Part shown: positions 45,943 to 61,870 of the stretch, in pieces | How positions within the stretch are numbered: position 1 is the stretch's first letter | Layout: each line of letters begins with the position of its first letter | Origin: Coriaria nepalensis | Taxonomy: Eukaryota > Streptophyta > Magnoliopsida > Cucurbitales > Coriariaceae | Direction of reading: 5' to 3' | Assembly: GCA_027186245.1 (NCBI GenBank) | Contig: CP114483.1 | Span: 28,588,642-28,652,641, forward strand | DNA: 64,000 bases | The notes under the pieces: model-generated | The model's database searches: none | Seen by the model: only the letters and a program-made list of their open reading frames with translations | Told to the model about the DNA's origin: nothing | Position numbers and translations under genes: made by a program

Positions 45943-47732
45943 AGTGCCCTTTCTTCTTACAAATGAAACACCTTGAAGACTTGTTCTGGTCCTTCTACTG
46001 CTTCTTCTTGAAGAACCTAAATTTCTTTTTCTTATTCCTATTCAGAAGGGGATAATGGTTCAAGTGGGATTTCTTCTTAGTTCTGTAGTCACATTTGTCT
46101 TCTTTACACTTGATTTTTAAGAATGCCTTCTTACAGATTGTGTTGAATTTAGCCTTGTCTTTCATCATTTTGGCTAACAGGGTATAGGTGTCACAAAACT
46201 TCTCAACGGAGGCTAGTGCCATCTGGTGGATTTCTTCGAGAGAGATTTCCCTCAGGTCTCTTTTTGTTGCTGCCAGTTGCCTTTGGAGCTTTGGCTGGAG
46301 TTCACCAAGGAGCGAGCTGACGTATACTTGTCTAAGCATTTCATCGTTTAATCCATTTAGCATGTAATACTTCTTAGACATTTTTTTGAAATGTTTATCT
46401 AAATCTTTTCTATTTAGGGAACAACATTTCATTTCAAAGTACTCTTGACAGGCTTGCTTGTCTATCAGTTAGAAGTCTCCAATAAATTCTTTAAAAATAA
46501 TACCAAGAATATGGGCATCTTTTAGCCTTCTTACCAAATGGATTTGTCTATAATCACTGAGAGTTTAGTACCAATCATGTAGCGTACCCGTAAAACGGGA
46601 GGTGAATTCTTTGAGGATTTCTTCTAATGGTTGGTTGGACTTGGTCATTTACAAGTCGATCCACGCGTCAAATTCGTGAATTATGTTTCTCCAGTCTTTA
46701 GGTTCTAATCCTTCAAAGGAAAACCAGGGGCCATTGGTAGGCTTTAAAGCGGTCGTATTAGCATTGTCTGTTGGTTCTTCAACGAGAGGTTCATTGAAAG
46801 GTTCATCATCACGTGGGGGTCGGAGTGGTCTGGCTAGTAGATTTCCTTGCTGGAGGCATTGCCATAAGCATATTGGAGATGTCAGCAGTCTAAGAATCTT
46901 TTGATGTTTCAAATAGAGAGTCTGCCGAGCTATCCAGGAGTAGGGTCTGGAAGGCTATTTTATGAACAACAAAGGCTCGAAGGCTATCTTCTGATGAGTA
47001 GTCTTCAGGACTAGGTTCACGGATAGTCAATGCTCTAGGATGGTCTTTGGGCTTCTTCTTTCCTAGAATACCTTCATGGAAGGAAATTCCTTTTCTTTTT
47101 GCATCTACTAGGTGAGATCTCCTAGAGGGGGGATACCGGGCTAAAGAGGTAGGAGACTTAGGAGTAGGGTTCCGTATGTAGACCGCATGGAGCATTTTGA
47201 ATTATTTCGAGTAGTCATCTGTTCTAGATGGGACATAAGAGGGTGAGATGGCAAAAGGATCCTTATGCATTAGAGAGGTGGAGTGGTTCGCCCGACTTCT
47301 ATCTATATCAATATGGATCTGTTCAACTTCTTTCTTAAGGTATGCGATTTCTCTTTCTTTTTCAGCAAAGGTATGGTCAAAGTAGCAATGGTCAATCTGA
47401 TATCTCAGGTCAACATCCAAGCGTGCAATTCTGCTCTGAAGCTTAAAATAGATCCTCTGAATGTCTTTGTCTAATCCTTCCAGTCGATTGGTTGTAATAG
47501 CAGAATGAGAGACGATCTGGTCAAGCTTATTGTTGATGGCTTTCAACAGCTCGTTCTGGGACCTGGCGTTGTGTGTCTGCCAGTTGAGGACTTCTTTAGC
47601 TTGGGTGATCTGCTTCTTCCTCCCATCTGGAAGGACCTTGGTCTCTTGAACATAGGGCCTCATGGAGGCCTGGGATGCTTCTTCTACATGCTGATTTAAC
47701 AGAGGGAAGTCTTGGTAGTATCTGGAGGCCAT
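45929..47732 (-). pseudogene. Pararetrovirus coiled-coil/coat protein region
   Basis: The frame from 47,732 codes ~176 residues with a heptad-like, charged coiled-coil part (LEGLDKDIQRIYFKLQSRI). Further frames at 46,890-47,195, 46,649-46,912 and 45,995-46,432 continue the coat region. The zinc knuckle at 45,929-45,970 has C-x2-C-x4-H in place, but the last cysteine is replaced by phenylalanine. A lysine-rich segment precedes it. The coat role is assigned by order and knuckle. Confidence 0.65.
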
Positions 47733-47759
47733 GAAGCAAGGGATCGGAGTTGGGAATGA

Positions 47760-48648
47760 GGGTATTCTTGTAAGGCCTTGATCTGAAGGTAAAAGAGTGC
47801 TTCAGCATCAAGAATCTTCAAGGCTTATATGTAGAAGTCAATGGGCTTTTTAGGGCCTCGGATACCGAAGTCAGTAGGCTTTCGACAAGAGCAGTCTGGG
47901 TCACACATGGCGGGACCAACATCCCATAAGAAATGGCCATTGATTTTATCTGTGTAAGTGATCGTATTATTAGCATTAAACGAATAGATCATGATTTCCT
48001 TCTCAAAATTTATGGGCATTATCATCATGCTCTGGAATAATGGGCTCTTTAGGAGCACTTGGGGTGTGGATAGTTGTTTTTACTGACCCGTCTGACAAAC
48101 GACTAATCTCTACATCCTGGACAGTCACTAGGGCTATTTCTTCAAATAGTTTATCATAGTTGGTGATCCATTTGAGGGAGGGGCATCATTTTTAGGAGCC
48201 GTTCTCTAGCAATTTGTCGAGGGATCTAGATGATGGTAGGGGCATCCTCTTTTCTTTCAGCTGTTATCAAGAAGGTGTCGGCTGAAGTTCTCGAGAGGGG
48301 AAGGTCGATGGCATGATCTTGGAGCCTATACGCCAAATGGTGGTGCAAGGTTGTCATATAAGCATTGGGGACCATTGATATCCTAGAGACCTACAATTGG
48401 ATTTTCAAGAATTGGGAAATATTTAAGTCTAACATGGGTAGGTTAAAGTTGGAGTAGAAGGTCAGGCATACACTTCATGCGTTGAGATTAGTGATCGAAG
48501 TTCCAATCACGGCTTTAATATATTTCGTGAAGAGGGAATTGAGGTCTCTCCGTAGTGGTATACCCTTTTTGCCATGGAGTGTGAGGACAACTCTAATGGC
48601 ACCTAGATGAAGGTGGGAATAGCCCTCTTTGATCCATTGGTCAACCAT
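47760..48648 (-). pseudogene. Pararetrovirus movement-protein-like region
   Basis: Starting at an ATG at 48,648, only ~25 bases past the primer site, the frame reads a sequence of the 30K-type movement protein class as found in Caulimoviridae (an LTLHG segment, then FNLPMLD and a TLHHH...AYRLQ segment). Stops interrupt it repeatedly. A short cysteine cluster (CDPDCSC) lies in the following frame near 47,895. Assignment is from recognised local similarity only. Confidence 0.6.
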
Positions 48649-48672
48649 TTGTGGGTCTATTATAAGATCTAG

Positions 48673-48684
48673 ACTCTAATAGCA
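48673..48684 (-). other. Probable primer binding site of the pararetrovirus
   Basis: The - strand reads TGCTATTAGAGT, three changes from TGGTATCAGAGC (initiator Met tRNA site). It marks the start of viral genome numbering, and the viral insert ends here. AT-rich host DNA follows at once. Confidence 0.6.
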
Positions 48685-48690
48685 CCTACA

Positions 48691-50598
48691 TAATATGTTT
48701 TAGTAAGTTTAATTTTAAATTAAGAAATAAATATATTTTAACGATATTTATTATAAAATCTGATACATGTAGTATTGTAGGCAATTTAAAATCGACACAT
48801 AACATAAAAACATGTTTTTTTTTCTTTTCATTTTTTTCTTTTATAATTATTAATTTATATTTTTTATGTGGAATTTAATTATGAAATAAAAATATTTTTA
48901 AAAATTTTGTTATAAAATATGGAAAGAGTATCCTAAGAAATTTGGTGGAGAATCTATCTATCACTATAGGAAATCAAAAATTAACATGTAAGTAATTTTA
49001 TAATAAAAAATTTCTTAATAATTATTTTATTATGCTAACAATAATAAGGACATTTTGTATTTTATTTTTCTAAGTTAGTTTGACCAAATAATTGTTTGGC
49101 AATATTTGTTTATATTTTCTATTTGAAAAGCCTTTTTTTTATAATGATTATGAAAAACCGACATTAGTTAAAAACTGATTTTCAAGAATAAATCTCATTT
49201 CGTTCATTCTCTTAAAAAACCGGGTTTATAACTTCAATCCCGTTTTGCATGCTCGATTATGAAAAATCGAATGTAGGGTTTCGACATCTTCATTGTTCAT
49301 CGTATCCCAGTGCGCAGGTAGTCTAAGGTGCAAAGGTATTCCGTTTAATTTAAAGTATATAGTTGCTGCCAAGACCATTGTTGATTAAGAAGTTCCCAAG
49401 CCAAGAAAGGTATGTCAACCTCTTCTTTTTGTTGGTCTATATTTTCCATAATCATTTTGATTAGTTGGTCTTTATCCCCATTCTTCTTATTGGTCTTTGT
49501 TCTTCTTATTCTGAACTCTTACTCCAGTGTGTTCTTAATTCCCACTTTTTTAGAGGTGTCTTGATCTCATAATTTTGTTGTTTGACTTATATAATTTAGC
49601 ATGGAAAATTTTGGCAAAAAAAAAAAAAAAAAAGCATATATCCATCCTAGTATTTGATATTTGCAATAACAAAATCTCGATTTCTTAAGGCAGAGTAGTT
49701 CTCCCATAATTTATAAGTAGCCAAACTTAGAAGTATCAAAATGAGCTGAGTTTTTCGGCTCGGCCCATATTTTGGTATATAAACTCGGTTAAATCTGGTT
49801 AGGGCTAGCTTGGTAAATTTTTATTATTATTATTTTTTGTTTATGTTTCATTATAATGGCCATTTTTTCCTCCTTAAAGCCATGAGATTTTTTTTGACAA
49901 ATCAATTATTTAATAATATGCAATAAAATTTTTATTTGACCAAAAATTTATTCTTTATTTAAAATGTTCTTAGACCCTTAATTATTTAATAATTTGAAAT
50001 GCTATTAGTTATTTGATTATAAATTTTGATAATATAATTTGATAATTTTATTTGAATTATTATTTAGACATCTTGTTAATTAGATTATTTTCATATTCAA
50101 AATCTTAAATAATCTCACTTATTTGGATAATAATTTATTATGAATATTTTATTTACAAAAAAAATTCGGACTCATTTTAAGCCTGATAAAACCCGACCGA
50201 TCTTAGGCCCGCATGAACACAGGATTTACCCAAAGAGCTTTCCAGGCCAAACCCAAACATATATTTTGAAAACGGGCCAAATCCAACCCAACTCATTATT
50301 TTTCCAGACTCAGCTTTGAATAGTAAAAAGAGCTTAAGGAGCCGAATAGCCCATTTTGACACTTCTAGCCAAACCAGAAGGAAAACTAATGGCCCTTCAT
50401 CAAAATGCAAAAAGCCAAAACCTTGGTTGTTCCATAAAATAAAAACAAGAAGAATATAAAAGTTATACTTATTCAATCATCTTTGTGCCCGCCAAAAATA
50501 CCAAAACCGGAGGAGCGCCTACATTAAACTCGAAAACATAACAAAAGCAGGACTAGAAACAATTCGATTTCTAGATAAGTTAACTCAAAACAACTAGC
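48691..50598. other. AT-rich intergenic DNA and PABP-B 3' region
   Basis: Very AT-rich, with an A15-17 tract near 49,618 and (ATT)n near 49,822. No gene or element ends were recognised. A 99-codon - strand frame at 50,177-50,476 has no protein features. The last few hundred bases should contain the PABP-B 3' UTR. Confidence 0.6.
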
Positions 50599-54848
<4,250 letters not shown>

Positions 54849-54902
54849 CTAAAATAATCTCTTCTCCTTTTTCCAATTTTTTTCCCTTTTTTTGTTATTC
54901 CT

Positions 54903-54922
54903 CTTCCCTCTCCTTGTTATTC
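54903..54922 (-). promoter_or_regulatory. Purine-rich leader motif of PABP-B
   Basis: The - strand reads GAATAACAAGGAGAGGGAAG, differing from the PABP-A motif by one base, and is followed by AACAAAAAAAGGGAAAAAAA before the start at 54,845. Its conservation between diverged duplicates suggests constraint in the leader. Confidence 0.45.
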
Positions 54923-55068
54923 TGAGCCAAAGAAAAAATTCCTAGTAAGAAATGGAGAAAACCAAAACGATAACACCTCGAAGGTTATCGAAACAAACAA
55001 ACTGATAGAGGAGAGGGAAGGGTAAAAGAGTGGCGGATACAGTCGGAAAAGCGACGGTTGGAACGATC

Positions 55069-55090
55069 GGCCGCCGGAATAGAAGGCGGC
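55069..55090 (-). promoter_or_regulatory. Conserved GCCGCC-N9-GGCGGC element upstream of PABP-B
   Basis: It is the counterpart of 42,038-42,059, with the same arms, 9-bp spacer and neighbouring CGACGGTTG, about 225 bp before the start codon. CT-rich tracts on the - strand (about 55,100-55,150) are typical of plant core promoters. No TATA box is obvious. Confidence 0.5.
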
Positions 55091-55429
55091 TCCTGAGAGA
55101 AAAGAGAGAAGAAGGTAGAGAGAAACAGGGGAGAGAGAGAGAGGAGAGCTGAGGAGAGCAGCTGTAACTGCACTGAAGAAATGCTTGGTACGGAGGATTG
55201 GAGAGTTAATAGGGGATTTGGCGTAAACCCTAGGATGATTCCAGGGATGGTATTCCGCCGTCGATCTGATCTCTGATGCAAAATGTGGGGTAAACGGTAT
55301 CCGTTAAATTGGACGGAGACGCGTAGCTGCACGTGGTAAGCGTCTACTACTTTGCTAAAACGGGAAAATATATTAGGATTGATTATATTTTAGTCTTTTG
55401 TATTTTTATAAATGTATTTTTGTGTGACT

Positions 55430-55672
55430 TCCGATTAAATTATAAATGTATTTATTATTATTATTTTTAATTTCTTTAATTTCAAATTTTTTAATTTTTA
55501 ATTTATTTTTTATTCTATTTATTATTATAATAATTAATTCTTAATTTTTAATATTTCACTTTTCGGATATATAAAATTTTCTTATAGAAAATACAAAAAA
55601 TAATAAATATATATATATATATTTTTTTTTTATATTTTATATACTTTTCTTTATATCTATATTTTATTTACA
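55430..55672 (+). repeat. Probable 5' LTR of copia remnant 3
   Basis: About 240 bp resembling 60,105-60,343 (shared TTATTCTA, AATTAATTCTT, TAATATTT/CAATATTTA and TTTTATTTACA in the same order). It is AT-degenerate and the left end is approximate. It is followed by TATCAAGCACGA, a probable primer site. Confidence 0.5.
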
Positions 55673-58600
55673 ATATATTATCAAGCACGAACTTACTTAC
55701 TTTATTTATCCACGATTAAAATATAAGTATTTCTTTAATTTCTATTTTTATTTTCTTATTAAACCTTGAATCATTGAGATCACAACTTTGTCTCATGTTT
55801 ATTTTTGGACTATCACATATAGTTTGTTGCAAAAAAAAAAAAAAAGGAAAAAAAGTCTCTATTGAATAATGTCATTTTTAATAAATATAAAATATGTTCC
55901 ATTAGTTATAAATAGTAATTAATTAATTAATTATATTTTCTTGAAATAAGTTCATCTAATGTACATGTTTTCTTGAAATTTGCATGAAGTTATAAATTAT
56001 GTGGACATATAATCCTTGATGAGTTCGTATTAGTCTATTAATAAAAGATTATCATAGTCAGTCATTCATTATATTATTATATTCTTTTGATTTACATTAT
56101 GGAATTTATTTGATATATATTAATTTAAGATATTGATGGATATTTGTTTTTATAGTACTACATATTATGTTTTATCTCACAAAATTTTGAATTTATAAGC
56201 ATTATTTATTTGTTATAAATACTAAATGTTGAATTTTTCTTTTTAATTTTTTTTTTAATTTTTTTTAATTTTTGCCTTGAATATGCTCATATAGTAGTAA
56301 AATAAAGAAGAAAAAAATTATAAGATAATGAATTAATTTTGTAACTTAACGAAAGACTAAAGCTAAAATACTAAAGACTAAAAGCTAAAGACTAAAGCTA
56401 AAATACTAAATCTCCATTCTCAAAAGTGAATATGATAAATCCAAAATTTATAACCATTACATATTTGTGATTTAAAATAATCATTATAATTATGATGATT
56501 ATAATAATAATAATTCTCTAAATGCTATTTAAAATAAATAAAAAATAAAAAAAATTAAAAAAAAATTAAAGTGAATGAAATAAATATTTAAAGAATTTAA
56601 AATGTCAATTGGATTGGTTATATACCCTTTCAAATATCATTGAAACAAAATGAGAAATATATAAAGTTAAATTATGTCTAATGGTTACAATAAAAGTTTT
56701 CTTGACATCACATTAAGGCATGACAAAATCTATTGAAAATCCTCGAAGGAAACTCGATCACTTCATTGGTAATGAGAATATCTTTAATTACTTAAGTTGC
56801 ATCTAAACTTCTTTTGTGTGTTTTTTAATAATAACTTTCGATTAATAATTTTTTATTTTTTTTATAGTGATTATAATATTTATTAACATTTTATTTATTA
56901 ATTTATTTTTGTCTTAGTGATGATTATGAAATTTCTCCCACCTTTTAGAAAATGGAAAAGATATGTATCTGATAGACCATATTTAATTGCTCATTCTATA
57001 ATGAGTAAAAGTAATGTCAATATAATATTAGGCAGTACAAAAATTAATCAAAAGCTCTAGAAGAGCTAAGGAACAAAGTTTATACTAATTTATGTTTTAG
57101 TCTCGCTAAGCTTCAAATAAATTTATGAAGTTTGAAGAATATCCATTGAAATGGAGATCACATTAGGATAACCCAATAATGAGAAAATATATATTGGAGA
57201 AGTTACTCACTTTTTGTTTTGACTAGTACTACACGAATGTAGTAGTTAAGAAACATGCTAGTGTAAACCATAAGTTTATATATTAAATATTTTTATAATT
57301 TGGCATGATCGGTTGGAGCATCCCGTATGAATGATATGAAGAATTATTGAGAGTTCACATGAACATCAATTTAAGAACTAAAATACTTTTCAATTTAATG
57401 AATTCTCATGTGTTGCTTATTCTCACGACTAATTGGTCACTAAATCATTACAAATTAAAGTTGGAATTGAATTCCCAATAATATTTCTAGAACACATATG
57501 AAGGTGATGTATATGGGTCCCTATATCCATCACATGGACTATTTAGATGTCTTGAGAATTTTATAATTTTAATAGATATATCTACTAAATAGTCACATGT
57601 ATATTTATTATCAACTCACAACCAGATATTTGTGATATTCTGCTTAAATTATCTCATTAATAGCACATAGACTATTCGTTTAGAAAATGCTAGTTGAACT
57701 TATATCCCAAGCTTTTCATGATTAGTGTATATTTATGAATATAAATACTGAATAAATGATAGCTTGTGTTCCTTACATAAAATAATCTAGCAAAATTATT
57801 TATAAAATGCCTCCAATTTATATATTGATCGTTACTTATGAGAACAAAGTATCATAATTTTAGGAATATGCTATTTTATATAGAGCAGCGTTGTATATAT
57901 CAAGCAAAAATTTATTATTATTTCCTTTTTTTAATATTTAGCTATTGGTTAGGAGCCTATTATCTCCCAAATAAGAATATTTGATGTGCGGTATGAGTAT
58001 TCTTTGAATACATGTGGATATGAGTATTCTTTGATAATTAAGTTATTGATTGGAATTGTTTTCACACCAAGATTAATTGGCTGTTAATTTAATGAAACAT
58101 TTGTTCAAACATTAGGGGGGAGAAAATAAAGAGTTGGAGAAAAATGTTATATAATATGAATTATCATATCATCTTGGTTCTCATGCATAGTAATGTAAAT
58201 AAGAAATTCAAAAGATTATCCATAGCAAATCGAATGCTAGATGCATTTACTAACCATAAAATTGTAACCAAGTCAGATATACCAACTATAAATATATCAG
58301 CTCAAATCAATGTCCCAGTAGGACAGTATGTTAGTGTCTTAGAATATCAATATAAGACATGATTGAAATATGGTAAACCAATCGGTTCTAAAGAATAAAT
58401 CCTCAAAAAATGAAAGTATTAGATGTCTGCATTATGGAGGCAGGTACTCATGAAGAGACCGTAGACATAACAAATCATAAAACCTCAGAAGATATTCAAG
58501 TATATGAAAATAATAAAGATAAAGAGATCTCAATAAGTTATTTCATCTGAGGAAAAGATGGAAAAGAAAATCAATAGTTGTCGACAATACTTTTATAAAT

Positions 58601-60104
58601 AGTATAGCACTTAATAATATGAAAAAGAAAATTGAGAATCTTGAAAAAAAAAATCAGTCGAAGAATATTGACATAAAATTAATTGGCCAATACAAAAAAA
58701 TATAATTCTATCATAATTAAACTCAATTATAAGATGTAAGAGTTTTCTAGATCTGTAGTCTAAACACTTCAATGTATAAAATTAGTAAGATGCAAAAACA
58801 TTTTTACATGAAAAAGAAATGAGTAAAAATTGAAGACGTAAGATATAAACGATTTGTGGTAGAGAAGGATTTCAAAGGTTTGAAGCATGTACTTAAATAT
58901 TTGAGAATTTATTCAATTAGTATACATGTATCTCCATATGGCTAAAGCTAACTTGACAAATGTGATATAAACATATGCGTAAATATGTGGTTATAAGAAT
59001 GATCTTGCTTATGTGTCTTCATGAAGAAATGTGGATCTAAATTTGTAACATATGACGATGACATAAACATTATTGAAAGTCCCAAAAAATTTTCAAGTTG
59101 GTGGATTTCTTATAGAAAGATTCAAGATAAAAGATCTTGGGAAAATATAGTTTTTTCTCGGCTGAGAATTCAAATATGTAGCCGATGAGATCCAAATTAA
59201 TCAATCAACTTATATGAAAAAGATCCTAAATATTTTATATGGATAAAGCATATCCATTGAGTAACCCATTGAGTAACTTATTAGTTATTTAATCACTTGA
59301 TTTGATAAGGGACTTTTCCGACCTCGAGAAGATAACAAATAATTATTTATTTGGTAGAGGAAGTACCACAAGATGTACACTGATGTATTAATTAGCCAAA
59401 CAGTGTTATACTCCAACAAGTATTTGAATGGAGTTAAATATATTTTCATTATCTTTGAGTTATAATTGATATAAGTTTGTTTATCTGATTTATATAAAGT
59501 TTGACCTCAAACACTCTATTTATCAACTAATGGTGGGACACTATATCATGGCTCTAATGAAATAAACTATGGATGTTATATCCTCAAGCCATATGGAAAT
59601 ATTAGTAATTTATGAAACTGGTCAAGAATGTATTTGGCTAAGTTTAATTTTCAACATATCCAAGTGACTTGCCTTCTAAGAAAGAAAATCCAATAATATT
59701 GTATGAAGATAATATTGAATACATAGCTCAATTGAAGGGATGATACGTCATAGGAGACTAACACAAAGCATATCTTACCAAAGTTGATCTTCTTCATACA
59801 TGATGTCGATAAATATGGTGATATCGATGTTCAACAAATTCACTCGAACTTGATAGTTCTAAGATTTAAAGTGATGTTTCCATAAGGAAAAGTAAATACG
59901 CACTACACTCTTTTTCTCTTAACCAATGTTTTATCCTACTGAGTTTTCCTGATAAGGTTTTTAATGAGACAGTTTCTAATATGCATCTTACATAAGAATA
60001 AATATACTCTTTTTCCTTTACCATGATTTTTTCCATTGGGTTTTTTTAGTAAAGGTTTTAATGAGACAACTTCTCATACTATAGACATTCAAGGAGGAGT
60101 ATTA
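55673..60104 (+). pseudogene. Ty1/copia remnant 3, internal region
   Basis: Decayed copia polyprotein. A GAG-pre-integrase motif (WHDRLEHP) lies at 57,303; integrase-like sequence (MYMGPYIHHMDYLDVLRI-type, with changes) follows near 57,510. The linker before RT is the best-preserved part at 58,144-58,362 (DIPTINISAQINVPVGQYVS), and an RT box (YDDDINIIESP) lies near 59,050. No frame exceeds 72 codons. The first kilobase (gag) is unrecognisable. The linker type (NVPVGQ followed by GKPIGSK) is characteristic of one copia group, different from remnants 1 and 2. Confidence 0.8.
60091..60101 (+). other. Polypurine tract of copia remnant 3
   Basis: AAGGAGGAGTA directly precedes the probable 3' LTR start at 60,105. 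Confidence 0.6.
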
Positions 60105-60343
60105 TGAATAATTATAAATAGATGTTCATTTCCATTCTCCTTCATCTCTTCAACTTCCAACTCTTCATCTTCTATCTTTAATTCCCTCTTTATTCTACTC
60201 ATTATTATTGGAATTAATTCTTGACTTATGGTATTCCAATATTTAGCTTATACATATAATTCTTTGTAGAGAATGAAGAATAATAAGGAATAAGAAATAT
60301 CTATTCTCTCTACTTTTCTCTTATCTTCTCTCTTTTATTTACA
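60105..60343 (+). repeat. Probable 3' LTR of copia remnant 3
   Basis: Starts TGAATAATTATAAATAG after the polypurine tract and ends TTTACA. It is the better-preserved partner of 55,430-55,672. Its right end abuts the foldback element, so the target duplication cannot be seen. Confidence 0.55.
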
Positions 60344-60344
60344 G

Positions 60345-61125
60345 CACCGATCAATTTTTTTATTTCTATATAATCTAAATCAGATTTTTTTAGTCCCTCC
60401 AATAATTTTTCAGGCCACCGATGCTGGCATGTCAAATTTTTAATATGTCAACACGAATAATACGATAACACGAGAAAATTTGAATTTTTAATGATGCAAT
60501 GTCACCAAAAAAAAAATTTAAGATTAAAGTAAATTTTGTTATAATAATTTGATCCCAAAGATTTATATATTTATACATTTACTATTTTCTTCCTTATATT
60601 AATTTTCTTTACATTTTTCACCATAATCCTCCATCTATGGAGATCAAACTTTGAGCTCGACCATCCAAAGCTCAAATTTGAGCTCTCGACCTCCATTAAG
60701 CTTAGATATAAGCGCAAGACCTCCATCAAGCTCAGATTTGAGCTTAGGAGCTCCATGAAGGGAGGTCGAGCTCTGAGCTTGAGACCTTCATCAATGGAGG
60801 CCTACCTTAGAGATTGAACTTCATTGATGGAGGGTTGAGGTGAAAAGGGAGGGGTAGGGGGTGGGGAATAATATAGGGAAGGAAATAATAAATATATAAA
60901 TTTTAAGATAAAATTATAAAATTTATTTAGGTCAAATTTATATTTTATATTGTTATTGTTGATGAAGAATTATTAAAAATTCAAATTTACATGTAATATT
61001 ATATCATTCGTGTTAATGTGTTAAAAATTTACTATATTAACGTCGGTGGCCTAAAAAATGATTGGAAGGATTAAAAAAAATATGATTTAGATAATATATA
61101 AACTAAAAAGTTGGTTGGAGACTTA
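60345..61125. mobile_element. Foldback (long inverted repeat) element
   Basis: The sequence 60,345-60,700 matches the reverse complement of roughly 60,780-61,125 along its length. Outer arms share TATAATCTAAATC/GATTTAGATAAT, AGGCCACCGA/TCGGTGGCCT, AACACGAAT/ATTCGTGTT and AAATTTGAATTTTTAAT. Inner arms share CCTCCATC and TGAGCTCGACC-type motifs. There is no coding frame. A non-autonomous foldback or Mutator-like inverted-repeat element is the simplest reading. A target duplication is not evident. A transcript would form a hairpin of about 350 bp with mismatches. Confidence 0.75.
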
Positions 61126-61870
61126 ATCACTAAACTTCACTTGTCATAAAAAGTTGGTCAAAACTACATAAAACTAAGAGTGTAATTAACCCAATATATT
61201 ATTATTTATTTATAAAAGTAACCATAATTGTGAAATTTCAAACTTAACATAAACCTTAAGGCTTAAACTATTACACTTGTCATAAGATAACATTTCTATA
61301 TATCACACCCATATGATAATTGTCCACCTTCAAATAAAAGAGAGTCCTAAGCTGTCCATAAAAAAATATAAAAATAAACTAACTAACAAACAAATAAATA
61401 AATAAATAAAAAAGAAGCAAAATTTAGAAAAACAGTCATAAATAAGAAACTATAAAAAAATTTGCATCACTTCTTACTTCTCTTATTTCTAACTCTAGAT
61501 GTAGAAGGCTGGCGAGGGGTAGCCTAATCTAGATGGCTTAATAAGCACAACCATGTGTCATTCATTCAAGATATTTAATCTCCAATGGAGTATAGTTGCG
61601 AACCTATAACATAATTCTCCTCTTCTTCTCCATCTATCCTCCCATGTTGTTAGGGTTAAGGCTAAAAAAATTGTTTAGGCCAATTAAAATTTGAGAAATT
61701 TATTGGTGTTGATGCGGATTTTCATTCTATTGAAGAAATCCACCACCTGCAGTGTGTTCTTCCAAGATTGAATGTACCCATAGGGTGACGGCCAACATAC
61801 CTCTCTCCGACATAGGCAATAATAGGTTTTAGAATTGTCTACCTCATGTAAGGGTTTACTATGTTCTTAT
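61126..61870. other. Intergenic DNA with a trace of coding-like sequence
   Basis: AT-rich to about 61,480. From ~61,680 the composition is less AT-rich and a broken + strand frame (KFIGVDADFHSIEEIHHL...) is readable with stops. It continues beyond the solo LTR at 63,697. No family is recognised. Confidence 0.4.

Larger units (their letters stand above)
42600..48690 (-). mobile_element. Endogenous pararetrovirus (Caulimoviridae), broken
   Basis: On the - strand, in order: a tRNA-Met-type primer site, movement-protein-like sequence, a long coiled-coil and coat region with a zinc knuckle, protease-like sequence, RT, RNase H and a further ~1.1 kb of coding-like sequence. This order and the absence of LTRs and integrase are typical of Caulimoviridae. 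One polyprotein plus an extra downstream region suggests Florendovirus or Petuvirus, but that is an inference. The insert has many stops and frameshifts, an internal tandem duplication and a degenerate zinc knuckle, so it is a dead copy. It is less AT-rich than the flanking DNA. The exact left end is approximate (change of composition near 42,600). Confidence 0.85.

Noticed and set aside
42600..48690. Possibly active or domesticated viral gene
   Set aside because: All viral domains carry stops or frameshifts, the zinc knuckle has lost a cysteine, and there is an internal duplication; no intact long frame remains.
50177..50476. 99-codon frame downstream of PABP-B
   Set aside because: No protein features; lies in AT-rich 3' flanking DNA.
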